From positions 1 through 23,012 of the IMG/VR virus record IMGVR_UViG_3300034110_000922: 23,012 bases of DNA; one strand, 5' to 3'. Shown here piece by piece: positions 7,468 through 14,928 of this stretch. The DNA is from a virus. The notes beneath the pieces are model-generated. The model saw only the letters and a program-made list of their open reading frames with translations, made no database searches and had not been told where the DNA came from. The translations under genes and the position numbers were made by a program. How positions within the stretch are numbered: position 1 is the first letter of the stretch; every line of letters starts with the position of its first letter.

Positions 7468-9127
7468 ATTTAATCATCTTTGATTTAATATTTTCAATAT
7501 CTTCTAAAATATTTTTTTTCTTTTCTTCCGATTCAAATTGAGGTAACAAATCACCAATTTTATCCAATATGTCATCAACACTATATCCAAAAATTTCAAA
7601 TCCGTCATTAGTATCTTTAACGTCTTTTTTATCCTCAACTTTTGAAACTAATTCTTTTTGACTTTCTTTATCACCGGCTTTAGCACCTGTCAGACTTCCT
7701 AACCCAACGGCGTCTAAAAATGAATCCAATTTACTTGGTTCTTTAATATTCTTTGTTTCCGCCTCAATATCAATTCCCCTATTTTCAAACATAGAATAAT
7801 CATAATCAGATTCATTATTACCCCAGTTTTTTAAAATGAATTGTTTGATTGTTTGACCCTCAGTTTTTGCTTTATGACCAGGATTTATTTCACCATGACC
7901 GTAAATACTATCAGGACTATAACCCAAAGATTTAACTAATTTAAGTGCTGAAACCGCCTGTACTGGTAAAATGTCCTCATCATTCATACCAATAACTTCA
8001 ACACCTTCAGCGTTAGAATTATTAATTCCTTGTGGCGCCGATGGAAAATCACTTGAATTTAAAGTATGTGCTCCTCTACTTCCACTTGGTAATGTTCTAA
8101 CAATAGACCCATCTCTTTCTATAACCCACTGAACTCCTAATCCACCTTTTCTACTGTTAAGAATACCAACAACTTTTTCAGCATCACCTCTACCGGCGGT
8201 ATGATGGATAACAAAAAAATCTCTTGATTTAAGTTTTTCATTTTTCCTTCGATAAGTTGACATTCCTGAAATATCTCTAATCTCAAGAGTTTCTAAAATA
8301 TTCTTTCTTTTTTGTTCCGACTCAAATTGAGGTAAAATGTCATCAATTTTATTTATTATATCGTCAACATTATATCCGAAAATTTCAAACCCATCATCAG
8401 TATCTTTCACATCTTCTTTATCTTGAACCTTTGATACCAATTCTTTTTGACTTTCTTTATCACCTGATTTAATATCAGTTAAACTTCCTAATCCAATATA
8501 ATCTAAAAACTTTTCCAGTTTATTAGGGTCTTTTGTTTTTTCTGTTGTTTGTAGGTCATCAATTTTTTCAAAATCAATATCTTCTAAATTATCTAAGTTT
8601 TTTAAGGACGAACAAAATTGGGCGGTTCCACCACCTTCATCTGTTTTACTATCAGAATAAGATAAATGGTAATGAACCCCTGTTGAAAATCTACTTGGTC
8701 TTCTATACTCATCAATAAATGTAAATCCTGGATATTTTTTTCTTAACGCACATAGTAAAGTAGATATTTTATCCAATTCATCCTTATCACCTTTTTCTAT
8801 CCCTTTGAATACAACATCAATAGCATTACCTTTATTGTGTCTACTATTTGGGTATTGTTTATGGAATAAATCTCTACCTGAACCAAACTTTATTTTTAAA
8901 TCAGGTAATTTTTGTTTAAATGCACTTCCGACATCTTTTAAGGTGTCTCCAAATTCAGGAGTTAAATCACCAACCTCCGCCATTGTTCGTTTAGTTTCGT
9001 ATCCTAAACTCTCCAAGTGATTTTTAACACTTGTTGCGACAGGACGAGCACTTGATTCTTCTTCAAAGATATATTCTAACTTACGTAGTTCTTTTAATGA
9101 TTGTTCGTGTAATTGTTTTTTATTCAT
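7466..9127 (-). CDS. Bifunctional peptidoglycan hydrolase: M15-type peptidase plus amidase_2
   Basis: The 553-residue protein has two catalytic domains. Residues about 60-160 resemble M15 D,D-peptidases: SRHNKGNAID (95-104) supplies His and Asp, and HYH (152-154) the third ligand. Residues about 300-432 are an N-acetylmuramoyl-L-alanine amidase (amidase_2/PGRP fold): VIHHTAG (306-312), GAH (352-354) and GHGEINPGHKAKTEG, where H308, H411 and E423 are the likely zinc ligands; Glu replaces the usual Asp or Cys. Each domain is followed by a copy of the same 82-residue module (199-280 and 462-543). There is no signal peptide. The N-terminus is helical and contains IFE|E, so it could be virion-packaged rather than a free endolysin. 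A TATTTAT element lies 18 nt upstream. Confidence 0.92.
   Translation of the reverse strand: MNKKQLHEQSLKELRKLEYIFEEESSARPVATSVKNHLESLGYETKRTMAEVGDLTPEFGDTLKDVGSAFKQKLPDLKIKFGSGRDLFHKQYPNSRHNKGNAIDVVFKGIEKGDKDELDKISTLLCALRKKYPGFTFIDEYRRPSRFSTGVHYHLSYSDSKTDEGGGTAQFCSSLKNLDNLEDIDFEKIDDLQTTEKTKDPNKLEKFLDYIGLGSLTDIKSGDKESQKELVSKVQDKEDVKDTDDGFEIFGYNVDDIINKIDDILPQFESEQKRKNILETLEIRDISGMSTYRRKNEKLKSRDFFVIHHTAGRGDAEKVVGILNSRKGGLGVQWVIERDGSIVRTLPSGSRGAHTLNSSDFPSAPQGINNSNAEGVEVIGMNDEDILPVQAVSALKLVKSLGYSPDSIYGHGEINPGHKAKTEGQTIKQFILKNWGNNESDYDYSMFENRGIDIEAETKNIKEPSKLDSFLDAVGLGSLTGAKAGDKESQKELVSKVEDKKDVKDTNDGFEIFGYSVDDILDKIGDLLPQFESEEKKKNILEDIENIKSKMIK
7499..7744 (-). repeat. Internal protein repeat, copy 2
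   Basis: It encodes residues 462-543 of the hydrolase. It shares GLGSLT, GDKESQKELVSKV, GFEIFGY, VDDI and LPQFESE with copy 1 in the same order, with no gaps over most of its length. It sits after the amidase domain at the C-terminus. Confidence 0.9.
8288..8533 (-). repeat. Internal protein repeat, copy 1
   Basis: It encodes residues 199-280 of the hydrolase, between the M15 and amidase domains. It may be a docking, oligomerisation or wall-binding module. No known binding-domain signature was recognised. Confidence 0.9.
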
Positions 9128-9140
9128 TATAAAAATGGTA

Positions 9141-9152
9141 TATTTATAAATA
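9141..9152. promoter_or_regulatory. Bidirectional 12-bp palindrome TATTTATAAATA
   Basis: A perfect palindrome lies between the divergent hydrolase (start 9127) and DnaJ-type zinc-finger gene (start 9155). Read either way it gives TATTTAT: 7 nt before the plus ATG and 18 nt before the minus ATG. It could drive both genes, the plus one as a leaderless mRNA. Confidence 0.55.
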
Positions 9153-9154
9153 TT

Positions 9155-9922
9155 ATGGAAAACAATAAATTAATTAGAATAGCTCAAAAGTTATCTTTAT
9201 CTATTAAAGATACAAATGTTACACAAATATCAAGAAAATTAAATAACAGTAAAGGCCCGTATCAACAAATGATGTCCGTTTTAGAAGGATGGGATTTTGT
9301 TAAATTGGTATTTTTAATCAATGCCATTAATAATGGTGAAAAAGAATTTGAATCAATACTATGGAAAGTAGATAATGAAAGATTTACCTACGCAATTGCT
9401 AATGTATTTGATACTGAAGTTCAGGAAAGTTGTGATTACTGTGGTGGTGATGGTGAGATTAGTTGCAGTGAATGTGATGGTTCAGGTGAAGTAGAATGTT
9501 CTGATTGTGGTGGTGAAGGTGAAAACGAAGAAGGTGAAACATGTGGAAATTGTGATGGTGGTGGTAAAAGTGAATGCGATACCTGTGGGGGTGGCGGTCA
9601 TGAAGATTGTTATGACTGTGGTGGCACAGGTGAACAACAAAAAAGCGATGCTTACGAATTAAAATTAGACTTTTATTTTAGTATTAATGAAGAATTAAAA
9701 TCAGAACTTAGTAAACTTAACAGATATGACAAAATTGACTCTGACATAATCACAGATTATGAAGATACAAATGAAACTATATTAGTATACGCATCACCGA
9801 TGGCAATAGAAGTTGAGACAAATGAAGAATTAGAATATAATACCGAATATTTTTATGAAATAGATACCGCAGGATGGGTTGGTAATAGAGCTAGTAACCC
9901 AAACTTTGATTTAGATTATTAA
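9155..9922 (+). CDS. DnaJ-type zinc-finger protein without a J domain
   Basis: The 255-residue protein has a central cysteine-rich region (93-160) made of six C-x2-C pairs (93/96, 104/107, 115/118, 130/133, 141/144, 152/155). Most are followed by GxG, as in the CxxCxGxG repeats of DnaJ. DnaJ has four such repeats binding two zinc ions; six could bind three. There is no J domain (no HPD), so it should not stimulate DnaK by the usual route. The N-terminal 90 residues are helical and the acidic C-terminus is beta-rich. The ATG at 9155 is preferred to an in-frame upstream ATG at 9113, which lies before the palindromic promoter. Its stop shares TTAA with the facing GAF-like gene. The function is unknown; unfolded-protein binding is a guess. 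Confidence 0.85.
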   Translation: MENNKLIRIAQKLSLSIKDTNVTQISRKLNNSKGPYQQMMSVLEGWDFVKLVFLINAINNGEKEFESILWKVDNERFTYAIANVFDTEVQESCDYCGGDGEISCSECDGSGEVECSDCGGEGENEEGETCGNCDGGGKSECDTCGGGGHEDCYDCGGTGEQQKSDAYELKLDFYFSINEELKSELSKLNRYDKIDSDIITDYEDTNETILVYASPMAIEVETNEELEYNTEYFYEIDTAGWVGNRASNPNFDLDY

Positions 9923-10536
9923 ATCAAAAAGTTTTTAACCGATTCGGTATCAGTTTTAAATTCTTCTTTGAAATTCTTTGTAAACTCCTCATTTTCACAA
10001 TATATTTCAACATGCTCACTGAATACCCAATCCATACAAAGAAGAGCAATCAAATGATTATCTTTATCCGTAATTGGTAATGCCGCCATAGACTGTGTTC
10101 CAAACTTTTTAATTAATGCTCTTGTTGATATATCGGAAATATGCTCACAATCGTGAATAAACAATCCGTGCTCCATAGTTTGTTTAATCAACCAATTATA
10201 ATGACTTACAAACACATTTTGTATTTTTTCAGTTATTCTTTCAAGTCCGTCAGAACATCTTTCATATGTAACTGAGGCTTTTTGCATTGCTGATGATGTA
10301 TAAAAATTACCACCATTGTGAAATTGGATAACATATATTCTATCAGCATTATATTTTCTTCTAATTTCTCTTAACGTAGAATGAACAATTTCGTCTGTTT
10401 CTATTTGTTGTGAAAGTTTGTTTCTTGAGTTTTGTTTTGCTCTTTTTTCTTTCATCATGTTAAAAACCCCTGCGGTAATTAATGCAATAATGATAGATGT
10501 TACTGATGTAATAATTGTTGGTATAATTTCCTTCAC
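9919..10536 (-). CDS. Membrane-anchored GAF-like domain protein
   Basis: The 205-residue protein has one N-terminal transmembrane helix (about 5-27, IIPTIITSVTSIIIALITAG), followed by a charged stop (KEKRAKQ), putting the rest in the cytoplasm. Residues about 45-200 resemble a GAF-type sensory fold: a long entry helix, RIYVIQFHNGG, a central helical insert and ALPITDKDNHLIALLCMDWVF. No output domain is attached, so it may bind a ligand or partner at the membrane. The start is GTG at 10536; a TATTTAT element is 34 nt upstream and a TATAAAAA stretch 16 nt upstream. It converges on the zinc-finger gene with overlapping stops. The GAF assignment is by pattern only and moderately sure. Confidence 0.75.
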   Translation of the reverse strand: MKEIIPTIITSVTSIIIALITAGVFNMMKEKRAKQNSRNKLSQQIETDEIVHSTLREIRRKYNADRIYVIQFHNGGNFYTSSAMQKASVTYERCSDGLERITEKIQNVFVSHYNWLIKQTMEHGLFIHDCEHISDISTRALIKKFGTQSMAALPITDKDNHLIALLCMDWVFSEHVEIYCENEEFTKNFKEEFKTDTESVKNFLI

Positions 10537-10570
10537 CGTTTTTTTCTTTAAATTTTTATATCACTAATTG

Positions 10571-10577
10571 ATAAATA
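10571..10577 (-). promoter_or_regulatory. Candidate late promoter (TATTTAT)
   Basis: The minus strand reads TAATATTTATCAATTAG, 34 nt before the GTG at 10536 and directly downstream of the terminator that closes the tRNA operon. Confidence 0.4.
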
Positions 10578-10586
10578 TTAGTAAAA

Positions 10587-10617
10587 ATAAAAAAGGGTAA
10601 AAATTTACCCTTTTTAA
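10587..10617 (-). terminator. Terminator of the tRNA-Arg operon, bidirectional in form
   Basis: The 12-bp stem AAAAAGGGTAAA / TTTACCCTTTTT (10590-10601 / 10604-10615) lies 5 nt after the tRNA 3' end, with a T-rich tract following on the minus strand. The flanking A- and T-runs make it workable from both sides. Confidence 0.85.
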
Positions 10618-10621
10618 ATAG

Positions 10622-10695
10622 TACCCCCGAAGGGATTCGAACCCCTGGCCCACAGATTAGAAATCTGTTGCTCTATCCTACTGAGCTACGAAGGC
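10622..10695 (-). tRNA. tRNA-Arg (UCU)
   Basis: The 74-nt cloverleaf has acceptor strands GCCTTCG / CGGGGGT (with G-U pairs), a D-arm around AGCTCAGTAGGATAGAGC, and an anticodon stem ACAGA / TCTGT with loop TTTCTAA, giving anticodon TCT. The T-arm is AGGGG-TTCGAAT-CCCTT and the discriminator is A. CCA is not encoded. It decodes AGA/AGG, the arginine codons favoured in an A+T-rich genome. It lies last in a minus-strand unit behind two small genes. Confidence 0.95.
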
Positions 10696-10702
10696 ATTTA
10701 TC

Positions 10703-10731
10703 TGTCACAAATATAGATTAAATTTGTGACA
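10703..10731. repeat. Perfect 10-bp inverted repeat between a small gene and the tRNA
   Basis: TGTCACAAAT (10703-10712) and ATTTGTGACA (10722-10731) flank a 9-nt loop. There is no T-tract, so it is not an ordinary terminator. In the RNA it would form a hairpin 7 nt upstream of the tRNA 5' end, where it might guide processing. As DNA it could be a dyad operator. Confidence 0.75.
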
Positions 10732-10734
10732 ATA

Positions 10735-10911
10735 TTAAAGTTCTTTGACAATATACTTATGACCTGAATCAGAATTTTTCTCAAATAATTCTTTTGTTAT
10801 TTCAGCTTCTTCATAGGTATTAAACTCCAAGATTTCATCATGGATGTTTAGAAGGATGACTGGCATCTCAACTCCTTTTTTGTTTTTTATAAATTTAACG
10901 ATTACAAACAT
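10735..10911 (-). CDS. Small unidentified protein (58 residues)
   Basis: This frame runs from ATG 10911 to TAA 10735 and starts 2 nt after the stop of the gene 10914-11165. The product begins MFVIVKFIKNKKG, has a short hydrophobic strand MPVILLNIHDE, then an acidic helix rich in Glu, and ends HKYIVKEL. This alternation looks like a small alpha/beta fold. No family is recognised. The tight spacing, an ATG start and lack of overlap with anything else support it as a real gene co-transcribed with its neighbour and the tRNA. Confidence 0.7.
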   Translation of the reverse strand: MFVIVKFIKNKKGVEMPVILLNIHDEILEFNTYEEAEITKELFEKNSDSGHKYIVKEL

Positions 10912-10913
10912 AA

Positions 10914-11165
10914 TTAATATCCAAAATGTGTTCCACTATAATTGTCCCATTCGTCATCAAACGAAAATTTCACTTTATCATATTTTTTAATGATTGGAGA
11001 TGATTGTTCTTCTATAAAGTTTGGATTTGAAACAAATTCTTTCCATGTATAGAAGTCATATAAACTTTCTAATACCTCCAAAGGAACTAATATAAGTTTA
11101 TCATGAGTCAATCCCTTAACATCATCTTTGTATTTTTCTGATATTTGTATTTTGTTTTCCGACAT
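10914..11165 (-). CDS. Small unidentified protein heading the tRNA operon
   Basis: The 83-residue acidic protein starts at ATG 11165. It includes HDKLILVPLEVLESLYDFYTWKE-type helical segments and a Phe/Tyr/Asp-rich C-terminus (WDNYSGTHFGY). It has no signal peptide, membrane helix or catalytic motif. It lies divergent to the HNH gene, with 75 nt between starts. Its own promoter is unclear: the minus strand has an A+T-rich stretch with TATTATTATA 22 nt before the ATG, but no exact TATTTAT. I do not recognise it. Confidence 0.75.
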   Translation of the reverse strand: MSENKIQISEKYKDDVKGLTHDKLILVPLEVLESLYDFYTWKEFVSNPNFIEEQSSPIIKKYDKVKFSFDDEWDNYSGTHFGY

Positions 11166-11203
11166 AACAATTTAAGTATAATAATACTTATTGGTAAATT
11201 CAA

Positions 11204-11235
11204 TTTGTCTCAATAAATTTTTATTAATATCTTTG
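11204..11235 (+). promoter_or_regulatory. Host-like promoter of the HNH gene
   Basis: TTTG (11204-11207), a 20-nt spacer and TATCTTTG (11228-11235) exactly match the Bacteroidota pattern. Only 5 nt separate the -7 box from the ATG at 11241, so the mRNA should have almost no leader. The GTG at 11235 overlaps the box and is rejected as the start. Confidence 0.7.
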
Positions 11236-11240
11236 TGATT

Positions 11241-11729
11241 ATGAATGGAGTATTAGTTCTTAATTCAGATTATAGTCCCTTAAATGTGACATCGTTTAAT
11301 CGTGGGTTTAATTTAGTCTATAAAGGGAAGGCAGAGGTTGTTAAATCATCTGACGAGCCAGTCGTATGTGGTATTGTAAAACTTGTTAGACCCGTTATTA
11401 TTAGACTTTTAAACTACGTATCAATCACTCGTAGACGTATTCGTGTTAATCGTCATAGAATCATGAGACGTGACAACAATGCTTGTGTTTATTGTGGAAA
11501 CAAAAAAGACCTTACAATAGACCATATCGTCCCTAAATCAAAAGGTGGGGGTAATACATGGGATAACCTAGTTACGTGTTGTATAACGTGTAATTCGAAT
11601 AAAGGGGACAAGTTATTGGGTGAGACCAATATGAGGTTAATGAAAAAACCCACAGAACCTACTATATTTTCGGATTCTGTGGGTCAATCTTTACAAAAAG
11701 TTTGGACTGAATATCAAAAGTCTTTTTAA
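11241..11729 (+). CDS. HNH endonuclease family protein
   Basis: The 162-residue protein opens MNGVLVLNSDYSPLNV, the usual start of this bacterial HNH family, which fixes the ATG at 11241. The HNH core covers residues 73-125: zinc pair CVYC (82-85), catalytic DH in TIDHIVPKS (94-95), GGNTWDNL with Asn109, and the second zinc pair CITCN (114-118). Such proteins cut or nick DNA. Phage members act in packaging, homing or host DNA breakdown. It is free-standing rather than inside an intron or intein. It has a host-like promoter and converges on gene 11726-13444 with stops sharing TTAA. The close fit to cellular homologues suggests acquisition from the host (inference). Confidence 0.9.
   Translation: MNGVLVLNSDYSPLNVTSFNRGFNLVYKGKAEVVKSSDEPVVCGIVKLVRPVIIRLLNYVSITRRRIRVNRHRIMRRDNNACVYCGNKKDLTIDHIVPKSKGGGNTWDNLVTCCITCNSNKGDKLLGETNMRLMKKPTEPTIFSDSVGQSLQKVWTEYQKSF
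11648..11684. repeat. Perfect 10-bp inverted repeat inside the end of the HNH gene
   Basis: ACCCACAGAA (11648-11657) and TTCTGTGGGT (11675-11684) flank 17 nt, with two more C-G pairs possible next to a one-base bulge. No T-tract follows on the plus strand. It lies 45 nt before the shared stop with the converging gene and may block or stabilise RNA ends there. Confidence 0.7.
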
Positions 11730-13444
11730 AGACCTTGAACTATCGAACTTTTTAATTTTTGTTCCAAAGACTTAATATCATCTTTAACTCCTTCGATATA
11801 ATTGTGAAGATGTTGTCTAACACCTTGTTTGATTTGTTTATCGTCAAATTTAATTGATTGAGATACAATACCTTTTAATCCTGTTTGTTCACCATTATTT
11901 GATTGTGAAGATGTCTCAATAGCCTTTGATATTGCCTCAGGGACATCATATTCATTTCTAAACATATCTTTAGCTGGTACTCTATCTAATTCTGATTTAA
12001 TACTTTTACCAAGTTCAGACGATGGTGAAACTTCCAATTTACCTAAAATATATTCTATTGCTCTGTTTTTAAATTCAGATTCTTTTCCTTGAAAAATAAC
12101 ATCAAATGATTTTTCAAATTCTGAATTTGTTGCTTCGTTGATATTGTTATTTCTAAATTTAGTTAACGTATCAAAGAATTTTCTGTAATTTTGTTTGTTG
12201 AACTGTTCTGATAGACCACCCAAAGTTTTTTCATATTTCTTTGATTTAATCTTATTAGTTATAGATTCACTTAAACTTTTATTTTCTTTCATTAGTTTTA
12301 ATTTTCCTGTAATTTTATTTTCAAGACTTTCAGGTATGTCCATCAATGGGAATTTTGACCTACAAGTTTCAATGGTTGCGTTAATAGTTTTGTCAGTATT
12401 ATTGTAACCTTTTGTTTGTTGAAATAATACTCTACAATTTTGTCTGGTAGGGTTAATTTTGGCATTACCTGCCGCAAGTTTAAGACCTTCAAAATCTTTA
12501 ACAACTGATATTTCTTTTTCGTTTTTATCACCGTATTTATTTTGGATTTCTTTTCTTTTTTCTTCTTGGGCTCTTATATTTAACTCTCTATCTTTTAACC
12601 ACATATCAAAATAAGTGGTATCATCTCCTTCTTCAGTTGTATCTTTAACATTTGCAAGATTATTTATATTCTCATCTTGCCATGCGTAATACTCATCACC
12701 GTTTTCATCATATAAAACACCATAAATCCAACTGGATACCGTTCTAGGATACATACCACATTTACCATCCGATACAAAAAATATCTTATTGAATTTTCTC
12801 TTCCACCACGATAAAAAATCTCTAACAAAGTCATTTCTTTGAGAATCGTCAGAGGATAGGGTTTTAAATCTGCTAGTATCACCAACATTTTTACATCCCA
12901 TTCTTTTTATCTTCTTAGTTTTTATTTCATCACCAGTTACTTTGTCTTTTTCACCAGTTGGTATATATGTTCCATCAGTGACTGCAAATGTTTTACTATC
13001 AACTTTTCCACCACCTGCAACCCATTTCACATATTCAGCACCTTTATCAAAATAAGCGTTTTTAAGAGCATTTGACGTTTTGTATTTTGATGGAGCTTTG
13101 TCAATCGACAACTTACCCATCTTTGTTTTATCTCCATAATCAGGAAATTTTGATAATAACCAAGCTCTAAACGCATCACTCTCTGAAGTTTTTGTAAATG
13201 GTAATTTTACTTCACTATAAGATTTTACGTCTTTTTTTTCTTTTTCAGTTTCAACTGGTTTTGGGGTCGGTGGAGTTGCAGATGCAATATAACCATAAAA
13301 AAAGGTTTCAACATTTTGAAACTTTCCGTTTGGGTCACTTTGTTTCTTTTTTTTCCACTCAGCTTGTGTTAATGACTTGTATCCCTCTTTTTTATATTTA
13401 GCAATAAGCTTTTCTTGTGCTGGGGTTTGTTCTAATATAATCAT
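11726..13444 (-). CDS. Large unidentified protein with an AFRxW domain, probably virion-associated
   Basis: The 572-residue protein is Lys/Glu/Ser-rich. Residues about 83-140 (FTKTSESDAFRAW, then FPDYGDK, then KNAYFDKGAEYVKWV) align with residues 187-245 of gene 14929-17133, so both share one domain. A Cys-containing region (SDGKCGMYPRTVSSWIYG, about 223-240) and a long helical C-terminal half follow. No signal peptide or membrane helix is seen. It starts 3 nt after the gene 13448-14896 and is the second gene of that operon. It is probably a phage particle or cell-wall-associated protein, but this rests on context and length. Its stop overlaps the HNH gene by TTAA. Confidence 0.8.
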   Translation of the reverse strand: MIILEQTPAQEKLIAKYKKEGYKSLTQAEWKKKKQSDPNGKFQNVETFFYGYIASATPPTPKPVETEKEKKDVKSYSEVKLPFTKTSESDAFRAWLLSKFPDYGDKTKMGKLSIDKAPSKYKTSNALKNAYFDKGAEYVKWVAGGGKVDSKTFAVTDGTYIPTGEKDKVTGDEIKTKKIKRMGCKNVGDTSRFKTLSSDDSQRNDFVRDFLSWWKRKFNKIFFVSDGKCGMYPRTVSSWIYGVLYDENGDEYYAWQDENINNLANVKDTTEEGDDTTYFDMWLKDRELNIRAQEEKRKEIQNKYGDKNEKEISVVKDFEGLKLAAGNAKINPTRQNCRVLFQQTKGYNNTDKTINATIETCRSKFPLMDIPESLENKITGKLKLMKENKSLSESITNKIKSKKYEKTLGGLSEQFNKQNYRKFFDTLTKFRNNNINEATNSEFEKSFDVIFQGKESEFKNRAIEYILGKLEVSPSSELGKSIKSELDRVPAKDMFRNEYDVPEAISKAIETSSQSNNGEQTGLKGIVSQSIKFDDKQIKQGVRQHLHNYIEGVKDDIKSLEQKLKSSIVQGL

Positions 13445-13447
13445 ATG

Positions 13448-14896
13448 TTATGTAACTATAATTTTACCATCTGTTAATTTGGCAGTACCTGTTAATCCAC
13501 TGGCATCAGTATACGCATATTCTGTTTTATTTTCTTCATCAGGTGTTAATGTTATAGGTTCAGTATATCCATTATTCTTAATAGCTTCAATTGCTTTAGC
13601 CTTAGTCATTGTTGTAAGAGTAGTATCTTTCGCAGATTTAACCCCACCAATTTCTTCAACTGTCTTATCCGCAAGTTTTGCGTCTCCACAATTAATTTGA
13701 ATTTCCTCACCTATAGCATTCTTTTTAGAAAGATAAAACGCACCTTCTTTTTGTTTAACTGACTCTAAATTTCCGTCATAAACTACTTTAGCGTAATATT
13801 CATCAAAACCGTCATCAGAACCCATAGTTTGGACGTGGTCAACAGTTATTTTGTTGTTTGGACAAGAAGTAATTAAACCCTTTAAAAGGTTTTCCGCTTC
13901 CTCTTTAGTTTTACTAAAATAATCTAACCCAACATAACTGGCAATAATCACTCCAATAGTTAATACTGTCAAAGCCGCCTTTACTGGCTTAGTAAGATTA
14001 AGTTTTGGTAGAAAACTATTAAAAAAGTCCCATTTTTGTTTTATTTCTTGTCTCCCCACCTCATTTGATTCACTATAAATTTTCTTTAGTTTTGTTTGTG
14101 ATTCCGCCAATTTTGTTTCTAATTGTGTTATATCTAAATTTTTATATTGATTAATAAAATTTTTCGCCTTTGTTTGTAAAACCGTAGGGTCAACCTTTAG
14201 ATTGGTTGCCAAATCGTTTACAATTATTTTTGTATCTTCTGATAACTCACCGAACTCATCCAATAATCCTGTAAATTCTTTAGTAACTGTAGTGGTAGTA
14301 ACTTTTGTAACGTCTTGAACTACATCTGGAACAAAATTTGGTGCATTTATAATATCTTTTCTATTTTTGTAATTTACCCATAATAATACTAATAACTCAT
14401 CTTTGACTTCCTGTGACTCACCCAAATTATCAATTTTAATATAATATTCATCATACAATTCATCTAATTTAATTTCATCATTAGCACTTGCAAATTTATT
14501 TGGGGATGATATCTCAGCCGACAACTTTTTAAGAGTTGGATTTGTATTAATAAATGCGTTAGCCATTTTTTGACTAACTTCTTGATTTGTTGACTTTACA
14601 AGTTTCTCAGCGATGGTAGAGGCTAGTTCATCAGATAAATTACCTGTTCTAATATCACTTAATATATCGTCAATAGTTTTACCTCCAGGTAATTGAGCAA
14701 TTTCATCAAAACTATTTTTAAGCGATTTTGCAATATCAGTAGAACCATTTTTAACCAAATCTTCAAAGTCATCGGCACTTTTACCAAAAAGAGTTAAAAA
14801 CTCATCAATAATACCACCACCAACGGATTCTTTTAAAAGTGGTAATCCTAAAATTTCTCTAAATCTATTTATCTCATATAAAATTTCTTTTTCCAT
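13448..14896 (-). CDS. Large single-pass membrane or virion protein with an N-terminal LLKES segment
   Basis: The 482-residue protein begins with an amphipathic helix NRFREILGLPLLKES (10-24), a short N-terminal signal comparable to those on other proteins of this window. Residues 30-300 are mainly helical and partly coiled-coil-like (about 255-290). One clear transmembrane helix follows (about 304-325, ALTVLTIGVIIASYVGLDYF). The remaining 150 residues are a beta-rich globular domain with two cysteines. The ATG lies 20 nt after a TATTTAT element. It heads an operon with gene 11726-13444. An internal virion protein inserted into the host membrane at infection would fit (inference). The family is not recognised. 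Confidence 0.8.
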   Translation of the reverse strand: MEKEILYEINRFREILGLPLLKESVGGGIIDEFLTLFGKSADDFEDLVKNGSTDIAKSLKNSFDEIAQLPGGKTIDDILSDIRTGNLSDELASTIAEKLVKSTNQEVSQKMANAFINTNPTLKKLSAEISSPNKFASANDEIKLDELYDEYYIKIDNLGESQEVKDELLVLLWVNYKNRKDIINAPNFVPDVVQDVTKVTTTTVTKEFTGLLDEFGELSEDTKIIVNDLATNLKVDPTVLQTKAKNFINQYKNLDITQLETKLAESQTKLKKIYSESNEVGRQEIKQKWDFFNSFLPKLNLTKPVKAALTVLTIGVIIASYVGLDYFSKTKEEAENLLKGLITSCPNNKITVDHVQTMGSDDGFDEYYAKVVYDGNLESVKQKEGAFYLSKKNAIGEEIQINCGDAKLADKTVEEIGGVKSAKDTTLTTMTKAKAIEAIKNNGYTEPITLTPDEENKTEYAYTDASGLTGTAKLTDGKIIVT

Positions 14897-14916
14897 AACA
14901 ATTGTTTTTTTTTATT

Positions 14917-14923
14917 ATAAATA
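14917..14923 (-). promoter_or_regulatory. Candidate late promoter (TATTTAT)
   Basis: The minus strand reads CTATATTTATAATAAAA, ending 20 nt before the ATG at 14896 and just 5 nt downstream of the previous gene's stop. Confidence 0.5.
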
Positions 14924-14928
14924 TAGGG

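Noticed and set aside
13377-13700. Plus-strand frame spanning the junction of two large minus-strand genes
   Set aside because: Its hydrophobic valine/serine-rich sequence is the antisense of coding sequence, it has no promoter, and it overlaps two well-supported genes.
1825-14923. Literal T4 late promoter TATAAATA driving these genes
   Set aside because: At 1825, 6975 and 14916 the exact TATAAATA points away from the adjacent minus-strand gene. TATTTAT in the gene direction fits all sites. T4-type reading remains possible only at the four palindromes.
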